A DNA stretch of 64,000 bases, taken from the NCBI GenBank assembly GCA_028023455.1, contig JAQFVV010012404.1, positions 15,735,000 to 15,798,999 of the forward strand, written 5' to 3'. The DNA is from Epiperipatus broadwayi (taxonomy: Eukaryota > Onychophora > Udeonychophora > Euonychophora > Peripatidae). Numbering within the stretch: position 1 is the first letter of the stretch; each line of letters starts with the position of its first letter. Under the pieces are notes generated by a model. That model saw only the letters and a list, made by a program, of their open reading frames with translations, searched no databases and had not been told where the DNA came from. Below are positions 12,597 through 27,524 of the stretch, piece by piece. The position numbers and the translations under genes are program-made.

Positions 12597-15369
12597 CCGG
12601 ACCCCGTACAACCCCTTTATTACCTCGATTGTAACAATTTCCTGATGAGAAGGAACTATCAATTGGCATTCCCCAATGCAGATATTAATCCCCCCCCCCC
12701 TACAACAATATTTCCTGCTCATCAGAGAATGTAGCACCATAGAGGCTGGAATAATCTAGACATTTCTATGTTTGGTTTTCCAAACGGCGCCACTAGAGTT
12801 CCATCTCACTACAACCTGACTTACCTAGGTCTAGTTATGCCAGACGTAGCTCAGGAGGCATGAGATTCTCATGAACAAGTGCACTGAATGATGAGTGATG
12901 CAATAAAAAAAAATAGAATTGAACAACTGGATAACTAAAATTAATTTTAGGTAACAACAATTTAATTTAACAAATTCATTTGCAAGTCCTTCTAACAAAG
13001 TTCATTCATATCCATGTGATGACTCATTTTCAGTTCATTTATGAGAATGTTAGAAGCAGTTTGTTGATCAATAGTTCATTTACAAGTCATTCTAATAAAG
13101 TTCATCCTTCATTTCAAATGAAGGTTCATTTTGATTTATCTTAGGTAAAGAATTCAAAGGATCTTTAATCTAATAGACGTCTACCAATACTGCATGAATA
13201 TTTTTTCACTTTTTTATTCCATATCTGTACATCCCTTTTAGGTAGGTAAATAGGTAAGATGAGCTATTCCAGATCTGTAAGATTTCTATAATTCAGTCAA
13301 GTATCAATGTACATTGGTGCTCATAAGTTTCATTATTTTCTTTGTATACAATTGAGATTCATGTAAGCATTTGTAATTTTTATAGTACTTCATTATTTTA
13401 TTTTATTTATCAAACAGGTAATGTGAACAATTCTTGGTTTGTGGACTACCCATAGTCCAATCAGTGTAAATGTGCGTCTATGTGCATAAGTTTCATTACT
13501 TTCTTCACATAATACCAATATGCAGGTAAGCATTTATAATCCATATAGTCTTTCATTATTTTATTTATATTTATCAAAACAGGTAATGTGAACAATTCTG
13601 AGTTTGTGGACTATTCATAATCCAGTCAGTGTAAATGTGCATCTAAGTGCATAAGTTTCATTACTTTCTTCACATAATATCAATATGCAGGTAAGCATTT
13701 ATAATCCATATAGTCTTTCATTATTTTATTTATATTTATCAAAACAGGTAATGTGAACAATTCTGAGTTTGTGGACTATTCATAATCCAGTCAGTGTAAA
13801 AGTGCATCTATGTGCATAAGTTTCATTACTTTCTTCACATAATACCAATATGCAGGTAAGCATTTATAATCCATATAGTCTTTCATTATTTTATTTATAT
13901 ACCATCAAGATGCATGTAAGTATCTGTAATTTTTATTTAGTGATATAGCATAACCATTATTATTTGGTCTGCCATAGATGTATATTTCTTCATATAAGTT
14001 GATCAGTAGCTGCATTTATTTATTAGCCAGTTAGAGTTATCTGTAATAACTCAGTATTTCTGGCTCTTCTAGGTATACTTATTTGTAAATCAATAATATC
14101 AATCATTATAAGTATTCATTTTTATTTATAGTTTAATTCAAATGTATCTGTAGATGAGAAGTCAATCCTTATCAAAAATGCATTTTGATTATAGGTATTT
14201 TAGTATTTATAATTTATCTTCAATAAAACGTATTTCCATAGCTAAATTTGTTCATAATTTTCTTTTTCTATTTTTTTTTTTAAGATGTTTTGTTTTATCT
14301 TTTATAAACACATATAAATATTGATTAAAATGCCCTTTGATTGACATTTAAGACATCTAGCATTTACAATTTATTATTAATAAACGTATTTTTACGTAGC
14401 TATTTTTATTAATAATTTTTTTTTTTTTTAAATTTCTAAGAAAGACGTTTTGTTTGTCTTTTATAAACCCATATAAGTATTAAATATTTATAAAATTGTT
14501 ACCTTCCTTATATCCAGTTTGTCTCTTCAAAAAGGGGGCCGTTTTATTTCAGCTGGATGGCATTATTGGCTTTCCGTGATGTCTATCTACCCAGGCAAAT
14601 CTTCGAAAATCATGGCTTGATGAAGAGATGAAGCTGTGGGTTTACCCTTCCATCGTTATAATTTCCTTACTAATGTTTTCTTTTTCCATCATTAATAGAG
14701 GTTCTTTAACTGCTCTTAATATCTTTTTAAAATTGAAATCTTTTTTTTTCAAAATTCTTCTTTAACAGCTACTTGAAAAATATCTCTTTGAAAAAAAAAA
14801 TGACTATTTGATCTCCTAAAAATCTCTTTGAAAAAACTTTTTAAAAATCTGCTCTGACTTGCAACTTGACTATTTATATATTCTGATTCTTGGACTGATT
14901 AAACAGTTCAGCCCACATATCCTAGTCATCCCACAGCTCTCATTTAAGTCCAATTGCCTTTCTCTTCATAATGATTGGATAATCTACTTTTTTAGTGGGA
15001 TAGATAAGAAAGCATGAAGATTAAGCCATGTTTTTCAATTTATTAAGACTGCCTCAAGCTGTTATCACACTTTATTCGAAAACATCGTTCCAAAAATTAA
15101 AAATGTAATCTTTTTAATAAATGCCAGCTTTAAATAAATATGAGTGATATATTTAAATTATATTGTAATTTAAAACTATAAAATCAATAATGATTTATCT
15201 TTATTATTTTCTTTTCTCAATTATAGAAAATAATGATTTTCTTGTAACATCATAAACTAAACTTTTTGCTATAATTTTCTAGAAAAAATATTAGATCGAC
15301 TTTTTTATACATCTGCTGTTTTTTAAGGTGGGAGGGTAAAGTAATTTTTAGAATACATACACAAGAGAA
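12597..15369. mobile_element. Unidentified 2.8-kb insertion within the RTE element
   Basis: Aligning the two RTE halves by eye with the copy at 54030-56330 shows that the RTE frame passes directly from GNDGII to the LKEAGEE block, so everything between is a later insertion. The left edge is near GTAACCGGACC (12595-12605) and the right edge near TTTCAATATT (about 15384-15393). ATATT occurs at both edges and could be the target duplication. The insert contains a GC-richer head (12597-12900) with an 11-base C run at 12690-12700, a tandem-repeat block, and a second GC-richer part (about 14500-14960). No protein domain is recognised, so the element class is unknown. Confidence 0.55.
13253..13942. 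repeat. 165-bp tandem repeat, about four copies
   Basis: Units begin at about 13253 (diverged), 13418, 13583 and 13748, exactly 165 bases apart for the last three. The shared unit start is GTAATGTGAACAATTCT. Each unit contains GTGCATAAGTTTCATTACTT and ends with TATTTATCAAAACAG. A last partial unit fades out by about 13942. Units 2 to 4 are nearly identical and the first is clearly older. Confidence 0.85.
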
Positions 15370-15374
15370 ACAGC

Positions 15375-16735
15375 ATGCTTGTTTCAATATTAAAAGAAGC
15401 AGGTGAAGAAATAGAAAATTTTTTAGCAAAGTTATACACCAAATGTCTAAATGATAAAGATGTACCAGATGACTGGAAGAATGCAGTATTAATATTAATA
15501 TTTAAAAAAGATGACAAAGGAGATATTAGAAATTACAGACCTAACAGCCTGTTATCAGTTTTATACAAAAATTTTACCAAGATAATTACAACTCGTCTAC
15601 AGAGAACATTGGATTTCCATCAACCAAGAGAACAAGCTGGATTTAAAAGTGGTTTCAGTACAGTAAATCATATCCAGGTATTGAGAAAAGTTATAGAATG
15701 GACAAATGAATACAAGTTGCCATTATGCTTTGGATTTGTAGATTATGAAAAGGCATGTGATTCAATAAACATTTCTTTAGTGATTAATGCATTGGATCAT
15801 CAAGGTATTGATCCAGGATATTGTCATATTTTAAAGAATATTTATAAAAAATGCAACAGCAACAATTAGATTACATAATGATACTAGGAAGGTCAACATT
15901 GAGAAAGGTGTAAGACAGGGTGACTCCATATCTCCAAAACTTTTTACAGCAGTGCAGCAAGAAGTATTTTGTGGATTAAAACGTGAAGTTAAAGGAGTGA
16001 AAGTAAATGGAGATTATTTAAGTCATTTAGATTTTGCAGATGATGTAATTGTTTTTGCAAATAATATTTTAGAGCTGCAGGAAATGTTGCAGGAGTTATC
16101 AAATGAAAGTAGGACTAAAGATAAATGTTAAAAAGTCTATAAGTAATGTTTAATGGATTTTCTCAAAATATGAAAATAAAGACCGATTATGATGAGTTAG
16201 AAGAAGTTAACAGTTACAAATACCTTGGTCAGATTATTAATACAGATGGGAATATAATGGATAAAATTAATCATAGAATTAAACTTGGTTGGAGTGCTTT
16301 TGGTCGAAATAACTTGATACTAAAAGGAAATATGCCTATGTGTTTGAAAGGGAAGGTTTTTAATAAATGTGTTTTGCCAGTTCTTACTTATGGATCTGAG
16401 ATATGGACACTTAATAGAAGAGCAATACAGAGACGTCAGACCACTCAAAGAAGTATGGAGAGATGCATGTTGGGAGTAACAAGAAGGGATCGAAAACGCA
16501 ATGTATGGGTAAGAGAACAAACAGGTGTTACTGACCTCATTGAAAAATTAAAAGACTGAAATGGAATTGGGTTGGACATATTACTAGAAGAGATGATAAT
16601 AGATGGACAATTGAAATCTTAAACTGGATTCCAAGAGATTATAAAAGACCCAGAAAGAGACCACGTGTGAGATGGATGGATGAAATAAGAAAGTGTGCCC
16701 AGGGGTGATGTGGAGAAGCTAAAGATCGGAGATGG
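15375..16735 (+). pseudogene. RTE reverse transcriptase, main part, broken
   Basis: Reads LKEAGEEIENFLAKLYTKCL, DVPDDWKNAVLILIFKKDD, RNYRPNSLLSVLYKNFTKII, EQAGFKSGFSTVNHIQVL and GFVDYEKACDSI (first catalytic Asp block, about 15730-15770). After a frame change near 15850 it continues as KGVRQGDSISPKLFTA and LDFADDVIVFANN, which carries the FADD catalytic motif (about 16030-16065). After another frame change near 16130 come YKYLGQIINTDG, PVLTYGSEIWTLNRRAIQR and MERCMLGVTRRDRKRN. The last part, IPRDYKRPRKRPRVRW, is separated by one more break near 16560. All conserved reverse-transcriptase blocks are present, but at least three frame changes prevent expression. Confidence 0.9.
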
Positions 16736-16795
16736 ATTGAACTTGGAGAGACCTTCCTGCAGTGGATTGATAATGATTGATGATGATGAATCTTC

Positions 16796-18297
<1,502 letters not shown>

Positions 18298-19739
18298 TAA
18301 CTTTTTATTATGATTATTTTTTTCAATGAAATCGTATTATTTTTTTAATTCAAAAATTTTCCAAACAGCCATAATAAATATTTGACATTCATTTCTTCTC
18401 GTTAAGATTGTTTTTAATATTTAAAGGACCCATAAAAATTTATGATATTGAAGTGTTAGAGTAATTTGTATTTCAAGGAGTGTTAAACCATAAACTTCAG
18501 TAACATCGCTTGACCTAATAACTTGATGTGCTAACTATCACTGCATTCGATCAGACTATATTTTCCATATAATACGCTAAGAAAGAACAAAAATTACGAT
18601 AAAGGTCAATCTATTATTTTTAAATAATTATATAATAATTATCGGTTACAGAAATTATTAAGATAGAAGTCTCTTCACAATAGCAGGATTGGAAATGTGT
18701 TTAACGAATATTTCTGTAGTATAATTTTCACTAGACTACTCGTGCAAGGTAGGAACTTGGTTCTGATATGTATTTCTATGTTTAAATGCACATACATATG
18801 TAGGTATAAACTTAATGAGAAAAAGTTATAAGTTTAAATAAATTAAGGAATTTTAAAAGACTAATTCTTTTAAAATAGTAAGTAAAAGGTTTATAACTTT
18901 AAGATTAGAAAAATATTTTCTAAAATGAACACCAGTTTAATTAATGAGAATAGAATACGTCATTAATGAAATAAAACAATTAAAGAAATTAGATTTTCTT
19001 GATAAGATAAATGACAAACTATAAAAATAACTCATTAATTACAGTCAGACAGATAACGGATGTAAATTCTTGTACGGTGATTAAAATGAAGAATCATTGA
19101 GCAGATGGATAGGACTATGAGCCAATCTACTTCAGCGATTGAACAATGAATGTCTCAGTACTAATTGGATCAAGAAGACCACTTGATTCTTGGAGCTTCA
19201 CAGTGCACACAGACATATATATTAGAGCAGATCATCTCCCATGGTACAGTGATTTCAAGTGTGAAGAGCTGGCCTCCAAACGTGGGAACTGCCAGCTAGA
19301 ACTCTTACAGGTCATATTGATCTAAATTATTATTTATGTATGCCTTCAGGTCTTATTGTGTAAAATAATTTGTATGTATGTAAATAGGTAAAGCGCTGTT
19401 AAGGATCTTTTACTAAGTTTTCTAAATATTAACTGATAATAGTGTTTTGTACTCATGGGAAGTGCTCTCTTAGATCAGCTTGACATAGCAGTTGGCGCAA
19501 CATCATGGGGAAGGGTGTGATCACAAACATATGATCAAAGGTGTGTGGTAAAGGTATATGATTCCTAAGATACTGTAATAGTCCGGGTTTTTCACCAGAA
19601 TAGGGGGGATGCATCTAACTATGATCAGACGTAGGGTCTTCAGGTAGGATGCTGCGAATGACGCAATGAAGTAACTAACCAATGATCATGTCTACCTCCA
19701 ATGGGCTAACTCTAGGTTTACTAATTAAATTCAGACACA

Positions 19740-19900
19740 ATTTAGGTCAGTTCAGCCATTCCTCACCCCTCTTTCAGATTCCATTACGCCTCGGAATTCA
19801 AACCCAGGGAGAATGTTGCCCTCGGCTCTCTTCAGGGTTAAATTTATTCTAGACAGCAATCACTGCACCATAGTGTGGATTCCAATTGAGTGTAAAACTT
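19740..19900 (-). repeat. Possible tRNA-derived SINE head
   Basis: On the minus strand an A-box-like TGGTGCAGTG (19861-19870) is followed by a B-box-like GGGTTTGAATTCC (19793-19805). The order fits the internal RNA polymerase III promoter of a tRNA-derived SINE. The spacing of about 65 bases is longer than in a simple tRNA and no cloverleaf is evident, so it is not a tRNA gene. Confidence 0.35.
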
Positions 19901-20326
19901 ACCTAACAATACTATTGTATTATGATGTAAAAGAAAGCATGTATGTGGGTGTGTACATATCTGGTTATGAATTAATGGATGAATGAATGGATAACTGACA
20001 AACTAGAGACCATTTAATGAAAATCAATTGAACAAGATTTATTTAATTAACAAAATGAAAATTCCTAAGTCTTTTAACATGATGAAAAAAGAAAATAATA
20101 CATATGTGCATGTGAGGATGTCAAATATGTATCTCTATCATATTGACAAATAAACATATTTATTAACCCAACCCTTTTCATGATAGATATACATGCTGAA
20201 ACACTAAAAATATTTACACAACAAATATAACAAAAGAAAAAACATTAGGTCATCACAATAATGAATGCGAAGCTAGCTAACTATTTTACAATATTATTTA
20301 CAGATGTATGCATTAGCTCCGTAGTT

Positions 20327-20396
20327 CATTTCCAATGGTAGAGATTCCATTCACTTTGTGGCATTTCCAATGGTAGAGATTCCATTCACTTTGTGG
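20327..20396. repeat. Perfect 35-bp tandem duplication
   Basis: A 35-base unit beginning CATTTCCAATGGTAGAGATT occurs twice without mismatch at 20327-20361 and 20362-20396, just before an 11-C run. A recent slippage or unequal exchange, or an assembly effect next to the homopolymer, would explain it. Confidence 0.8.
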
Positions 20397-20939
20397 GAAC
20401 ACCCCCCCCCCTTTGTCTATGTACAATTTTCTTCCAATATTTAAAAGAGAACATTCATTCAAGAAGATTAGTCTTTCATACTGAATAACAAATATAAACA
20501 ATGTTAGTTAACACACACACACAAAAAAAGTAAACAAACAAACTGTCCTGTAACGAGTATGGTTTTAATATAGAACAATATCAAGTAAAATCTTACCTTG
20601 TTCTAGTGTCCCAAACATAATGATAGACCTAATGTGAAGTCACTAATCAGGGAGAGCTAACCTAAATTTTATTCAATAAAAAAAAAAATGTGAACTTAAC
20701 AACTTTACCCCCTGTGCTTTCACGATTCGAGCTACAATGGACTGTTCCAAGTGGTAGGTATTCTGGTTCCCAGATGTGGAAGTGAAATGAAAACTAAACT
20801 CTACAAACATATAAAAAAATGATAATAATACATAGCAATTTAAAACTTTCCTTGAGTTATTTAGAATAGAGTTCATTGATTTGGCAAATACTGTCCCTCA
20901 TAAGTACACCTCATAGCTGTTCCACTCATCCTTCCTCAG

Positions 20940-21150
20940 CAAGTAATGCATTGCTTGCGGAAAATCGTTGGCGGTTTGTTTGACCCTACTCTGTACCGGT
21001 CAAAACATGTCTATCCATCTAACATGAGCTGGAACACACAAAATGTACTTCAAACCCAGTCAAGCCCAAGATTTGGGTCAGGGACCAGCCTGGATTCGAA
21101 CCCACCTTCTAAGCCCCAGATCAAACACCTAATGAACAACATAATAGTGA
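20940..21150 (-). repeat. Possible tRNA-derived SINE
   Basis: The minus strand carries a good B box, GGTGGGTTCGAATCCA (21091-21106), preceded about 40 bases upstream by an A-box-like TTAGGTGTTTGA. The SINE body would extend toward 20940 in balanced-composition DNA that stands out from the flanks. Family identity and ends are unknown. Confidence 0.35.
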
Positions 21151-22184
21151 TGGCACATGAGAATTAATTTTAATCCGGCCGACTAGGAGAGCGGAGAAGA
21201 CAATGAGACATTTATTTACTATGACTAATTAAAATATACCTAAGCATGGTTGTAATATGTGGAAGTGGAGGAAAGAGGAAGGAATTCGAACTACTCAAAT
21301 AAGTTAGACAAAATATATTTTAATATAATGAAAAATTAGTTATATACATTTATAAATAAATTATGTTAGTGTGTGTGTGAATGAGCAAGCGATTACATAG
21401 TGTCATTCACGCTATTATTTCTCATATGCTCTTTATTAGCTAAATGATATATTATAAATAAACACACATCTTTGGTGGGTCTAATATTAAGATGCCAATT
21501 TATTATTACAAAAGATTACATAAAATTGCCATTAACGCTTTGGGTTATGGTTCTGAAACATGGTGACTAACATATGATAGGGGAGCATTCTGAGATTCAT
21601 TACAGATATAAGATAAATCATTTTCACGCCATCGAGGTCATGAAAATAAATAGGATACATTTGAAAAACACATTTGAAAATGACATTTGATTAGATGACA
21701 AAATATCCAATGAAAAATTATTTAACAATAGTAAAACGAACGCTTTATTTTTCCCCAAGGCACATAGATACTCTTAAATAGATATATAAATTACGATGGT
21801 GGGACTGAATAAGATTGAAATAAACTTAAATAATAAAAGTAATTGGCGTTTATATATATATATCTTAAACAAAGCTTAATTTTAATATTATAGCATTAAA
21901 ACGGGGTCACGAAGCAAAAGAAGCAACAATACAAAGAAGTTTGCGGTGCTGACATAATAGCCTAAAAATGACTACGAGGAAAAAGGTCGTGCTTCTGGAT
22001 GAAAAACGAAATCTCACACCCCCCTCTTGGGTGGTGCTTAGAGAAAAACGGATAGGCATGGCGTGGCCCAGACTTTTGCTGGTATAACCAATGCGAGAGG
22101 CCCTTCATACACGAAGTGAGCAGATGGGCATAGCATGTGCCAAACTTATGGGTCACAACTAGATGCATTTTATATGAAGAAAGT

Positions 22185-22320
22185 GGCTCCAGATAGCTCA
22201 ACTATCTATGGAACGAGATATAAGAAATCTATGAGTTCGAACTTGTCGCAACTCCCAGATTAGAAGCACGTAAACACAAAGACCGGCAAAATGTCAGAAA
22301 CGCAATAATGAATGGATGTC
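22185..22320 (+). repeat. Possible tRNA-derived SINE head
   Basis: A-box-like TAGCTCAACTAT at 22193-22204 and B-box-like GAGTTCGAACTT at 22232-22243 are spaced about as in a tRNA. The acceptor stem and D/anticodon arms are not evident, so I treat it as a tRNA-derived repeat and not a tRNA gene. Confidence 0.35.
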
Positions 22321-25045
22321 ATTAAAAACATTGAATAAATTTACAGCTTCAAAATAAATGACCCTTATTTGAAATACTATAACACGCAATGCATTTATAA
22401 TATATATATATGGAGAATATTTCTAAGTACGTTAGGATTCTAATTAATAATAGAAACATTAAGATTTCCCCCTTCCCTTTCCTACCATTTAAAACAAATC
22501 AATCCCACCTTCGTTGGTTTTATAATAACGGAAAATATTAAAGCATATATTTTAAGAGTATGGAAACTAAAAGAAATAGCAGTTATACATAGAAAAACAA
22601 TTAATAAGTCACTCTTTCAGAATTGAATAAATAATATTTTATATGATATCAAAGCGTTAATTAGCCAAAGTTCTGGATTTTCACCGGGTTAAACAAATCA
22701 ATTTTTCTATTAAAAAAAAACGAACCTACAATGTTGATTCATAAAACAATCTGGCGAACGTATTAATTTATAATGCATTACATATATTTTAAGGGGACGT
22801 TAATAACCTTTGTATGAAGAAAAAAAAATGACAGAAAAGATTTTTATAAATTAAAAATCGCCAATTTGCTTAGATTGGCAAATTAATAAATAAAATCAAA
22901 AAAACATATATATATAATCAAGTCATAAATATCTATAAATAAATGACCGCACCGAAATTAAGGAAAAGAAAGTTAAAAAGCATATGAGAATAGGATTAAA
23001 TATAAAGAAATCATTTGAGAGCAAAATTAGATTCACAGACATATATATATAAAAAAATAAAAAATACATGGGAAGAGATCTTGATAGATTATTCGAGATT
23101 ATAATAATACCTATTGGAAATGTTTCACGGTTTGATAGAGGCAGTTACAGTCAGAGTATTAGCAGGTTTTCTGGACACAGATAGGCTCCGCTAGATGTTG
23201 ACAGCAGTGGATGGCCTTGATGAGCTGGTGAGACAAAGCTCCGGGAAGCACGGTCGATCTTTTAGCCCGCCATTCTTTTAGGTACGATGTCTTGTATATA
23301 GATTAATCACTCTTCAGTAAAACTCTGTAATAACTTTCTTCAATCAAATTTTCCACTATTTATATCTTCTCGTCTTATCTACAGGATTTAATCTATACTG
23401 ACCACCAATTGTAATTGCTCTAAACGCTTCTCTGTGGTATGTGCCAGCTTTGGAGGGAAATTCTATAACTCTGCCTGAACATGCCCCAAGGGTTGATTTG
23501 CTAATTAAAAAAAACAACAACAAGCATATTAAGTTTATCAGTCATTGTACTAACAAAATCTATTTAATTAAAGTTTAGATTAGAAAAATTTTAGGAATTT
23601 AGTACAATGACTTTCACATTTAGTATTTGACTAAAACTTAAATAGAAACTTTCAAAATACAATTGATCCCCTAATGTACATATAAATACCAACTTAATAA
23701 AATAAACATAATATAGCTCTACAAATATTATAAAATAAATAATTATTATAAAAGGTTAGTTTTAATCACAAAATAAGAATAAAATATACAAGATTATAAT
23801 ATTAAAATATACTTCCACCTATTATAAGATGGGTGTCAGTTAATAAGGTTGGGTTTAAACCCAGACTAGTGCTGATGACATTGGCACTAGGTGAAGCAGA
23901 AATATGTACTATATTTCCAGCTTCAGTACCAATATTATTTCCCTCATCAGGTTATTTCATTCTATATCCATTCTGAGATTCAAGACTGGTATTTGATGTT
24001 TAAGCAGGCATTACATACAAATATATAAACATTAACTCATCATCGTATGATCAGGGCTAACAACCCTTCGTCTCATGACAATGTTAAATTAGCCAGAGTA
24101 CGTCATTTTGCAGTTCGTAAGATATTTAACTTTTCTTGATTCACTGTTTGGCACTTAAAAAGTTTTATAAGAAATGAATTATTCCATTTATATATATGCT
24201 TGTAATGTTTACTTTTATATATATATGTCGACAAACTATTTCTTGATTTTTACTCGCATTTGAATAATTTTATAGTTATTTTACTCCAAATGCCCATTTA
24301 AATCAGTTCAACTAATTTTATTCAATTGTGCGAATCTATTAAAACTTTTTTTTTTAATTATTGGCTGTAGTTTTTTTTTTTTTAATACTTTGTCACGACA
24401 ATTAGACTAGTAATTTGGACTGTTCACAAATAAGTTATCGACATTCTTTGATAACCAAATGTTGTATTTTCTGAAATTGGTATTGTACAGCTCTTGTGTC
24501 CTTTTGAACAAAGTAAAAAAGACAACGGAAATCAACTGAGTTCATTTTTATACTGCCCTTGATTCCCATTGTTTAGTAATCTCGCATTTCATTGCCTCTT
24601 TCATCGATATATATATATATATGCCTATTGTTATGTGTGTCATATTGATTGACAGTAAAATAAGATTATGTAATTGAATTCTGCTTTCACCTTCCATATC
24701 TGGTTGACTGGCGTCATTATGATGTCTATCAAGTGTAGTCTTGTCTAATGATGTAAGATATTGACATTTAGTTCATTGTTTGTGAAAATCTATACGACTG
24801 ATTTCCTGAATTAAGATTTTTATCTTACCTAAGCAAATTTAATTTATTGAGACGTTTTTTCTTAATTGCATTTGATAAAATAAACATTGGTTGTGCATCT
24901 ATGTATATATGTGTGTTTACTATCTAAATGATAATACACGTTCAACTATCCATTAACTAAATTAATTTTTTTAGATAAGTTTAATTTTGTGAATAATGCA
25001 TTATGGACCAAGGCTGGTTCCAATCCGATTGTAACTTATTCTTAC

Positions 25046-25436
25046 AATACATATATTTTGTGCTGAGAAGCATTCATCAGTTGACCCAAATCACAATCTC
25101 TTAAACATATCTTTATCATTGTTCTATATATAAATAGATAGTTAATTACCACAGTTTAAATGATAACTGTCAGATTTACTGCCCTTACAACTTTGACACA
25201 AACTACTTGGTAGAAATGTATTAATAATTTTTAATTAATCATTCATTAAACTAGAGATTATCAACTTAATGAATAATATTTTTGTAGTTTAATTTTCATT
25301 ACACCACTAAGTTTAAAACATTGATTAAACTGTAATAACTGGCTATCTATATATTCTGAACAATGATAAAGATATAAATGAGAAAATGTGATCTGGGCCA
25401 ATTGATAAATACCAGTTCAGCACAAAAAATGTATAT
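25046..25436. repeat. MITE family V with long terminal inverted repeats
   Basis: The left arm from 25046 includes ATTTTGTGCTGAG, a CACAATCTC tract and ATCTTTATCATTGTTC. The right arm ending near 25436 contains these in reverse complement in the same order, giving imperfect inverted repeats of about 100 bases around a 190-base centre. It is non-coding and would fold into a hairpin. Fragments of the family lie at 1955-2400 and 10380-10510. Confidence 0.6.
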
Positions 25437-27524
25437 TAGGGATTATATATCTTTTTCACATGTCTTTAATCCAATGTTTATGATTACACCCTTCCACAAG
25501 ATGTTAAATGTGGATGGAAATCAGTCCTACTTGTGAGAAAGTAGACACTGAATATTCAATAGACACTGGAAAATATTGTGATTATTTTCTTGTAATCTCT
25601 TAACTAATATTGGATGATTTTAATTCAAGTATAAGAAATTAATAGAGAAAGAAGTGTCCATACAAAGTAATTTGACTTTTTATTATTTCCTTCAACACAA
25701 TGACTTAAAAGTTTAGTCAGCCTTATTTATTATTTAACTAGGTATCTTTGATAAAAAGATTTCTACTAAGCCAAATATCACATAGCTACTGTTAACTTAT
25801 TTTCTGCATATTACACAGAGAAATGATATCCTAATTCTGCTATATTCCTCTGAAAATTATATAATAACTTTCATTAATATTTTTTTTCATTCATAGTGTT
25901 GGCTACTCATTGTTTTGAAGGGACGATTCACATAGCAGACTGATATATTCTATTCTGCCAAAATCTATAGTGCCTGCATTGACATATAATAATTAGTAGC
26001 AATCTTGATTTGAAATCTACATTGCTAGTTAGTTAGGAATATTGGAAGAGATGAATACAATTTCTCATCTGACAGTTGTTTTGTGTTAAATGCAGACCAT
26101 TAAAAATCTGTCATAAGAATTTTATCTTTGTTGCCATGATCTATTCAATACTCGTATAAAGTTGTGCCTGAAGATAAATTTTATTATACTATGCAAATAG
26201 CTATATAAAAATTTTATTTTTGAGAATTTGTATTTAAGTTAGTGATTTTTTTTTTTGTGTGTGTTTTAGTATATAGTTAAGTCAGAGAGAAATTTATGTT
26301 AACTTTGAGAATATCGCATAATTTGAAAACTACTATTAGTGAATAATTGGCTTTTAAATAAAGTATTAGTATAGTTTGTTAAATTATATGAACTTTATAT
26401 AAATAAATTGTTTATTCAAATATTTAAACAGATAATTTTTTTTGTTTGTTTTGGCTTTCATTATGGTTTATTTATACATAAGTTATTACATCTATGGGAA
26501 ATAAAATGTGTATAAGGGAGCAGGTACCATTTTGGATTTATGTTTGGAAAGCTAATGTAAGAGTAATTCTTCACTCCGATGATTATCACATGCATAAAAA
26601 ATGTCTATTCTTATCCAGCCTCAGGTCGGATTCTGGCTTTTGTCTTTATTGGTGACACTTGAACTTCAAAGCATCTAGGAATGCTTATATATCTCCATTA
26701 ACTCCATTTTATCTGACAAGCTAAAATCGTTTGAAATTCAAATCAGCTTTAGATTTTGAATCCGAGTTAAGCTACTTGAATAGTTATATAAATTTGAAAT
26801 CACTTCAGTAATATCTTATTTCTTTGGTTAGGAATGCTAATAATACAAACAAATTCATACCAACTTCAAACAGTATAATAATCCAACATAAGCACTCCTT
26901 GATTTGGATTCAAAATCTTAGGCTTATTTGAATTTGAAGATTTTATCTTCCAATTCTGAATCCCAGATATTACTGGTAAATGCAAAAACCAGAAATTGGT
27001 AAGAGAACAGGAAAGAACATTCAAATAATAAAATAATTTCTATAAAAATTTGGTAATCATTAATTACTCAATCTTACACTAGATGTCACTAAAATGGAAA
27101 AATGGTCATTTTAAGCTGATAATTTGATGATTTGTTATTGTTTGAAAAACTGTAATTAAAAATATATAAATATGTCTAAGAATGATACTAAAGACTTTAC
27201 ACGTGCAATCATGATAATATAAAAAGTCTGCTATGAGTTATTGAGAAAATGTTGATAGACATGGGAAACTGGAAGTTATGCTAGATATAATTGCACAAGA
27301 TATAGACAAAAAATTAAATTATGGAAATGATTAGGCAAAGAAGGGGTGTAAAGAGAAAAATTAGAAAAAAAGTTGAAATAAAATTATTTAGATAAGAAAT
27401 ATAACCAAATTAGAGAAATAATAAACAACATAAGTTTGAAATATATACTAAAATACAAGAAGATTTAGATGAGAATGTTTATATAAATGCTGGGGGGAAA
27501 TAATATAAATAGAGGCCCATTAGC
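25437..27524. other. Nmnat intron 1, A+T-rich stretch
   Basis: No gene or clear repeat is recognised. Part of 26580-27000 is slightly less A+T-rich and has several GAATTT/GATTTGAAT-type words, perhaps an old repeat. Confidence 0.4.

Larger units (their letters stand above)
11130..16795 (+). mobile_element. RTE-type non-LTR retrotransposon, nearly full length, interrupted
   Basis: A single-ORF non-LTR retrotransposon with an apurinic-type endonuclease followed by a reverse transcriptase and a long C-terminal region. It ends in a short TGATGATGATGA tail near 16770-16790, typical of RTE elements, which end in short tandem repeats rather than poly(A). The body is split between the reverse-transcriptase start (GNDGII, 12565-12585) and its continuation (LKEAGEE, about 15390) by a 2.8-kb insertion. 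Frameshifts and stops make this copy inactive. Further copies or scraps of the same family lie at 2455-2640, 31012-31510, 54030-56330 and 63225-63400. Confidence 0.85.

Noticed and set aside
13253-13942. CRISPR-like regular repeat spacing
   Set aside because: The 165-bp units are directly adjacent with no unique spacers, and the setting is eukaryotic; this is a minisatellite.
22193-22243. Candidate tRNA genes at the A/B-box pairs (also 19793-19870 and 21091-21140)
   Set aside because: No acceptor stem or full cloverleaf can be drawn, so these are better read as SINE promoters.
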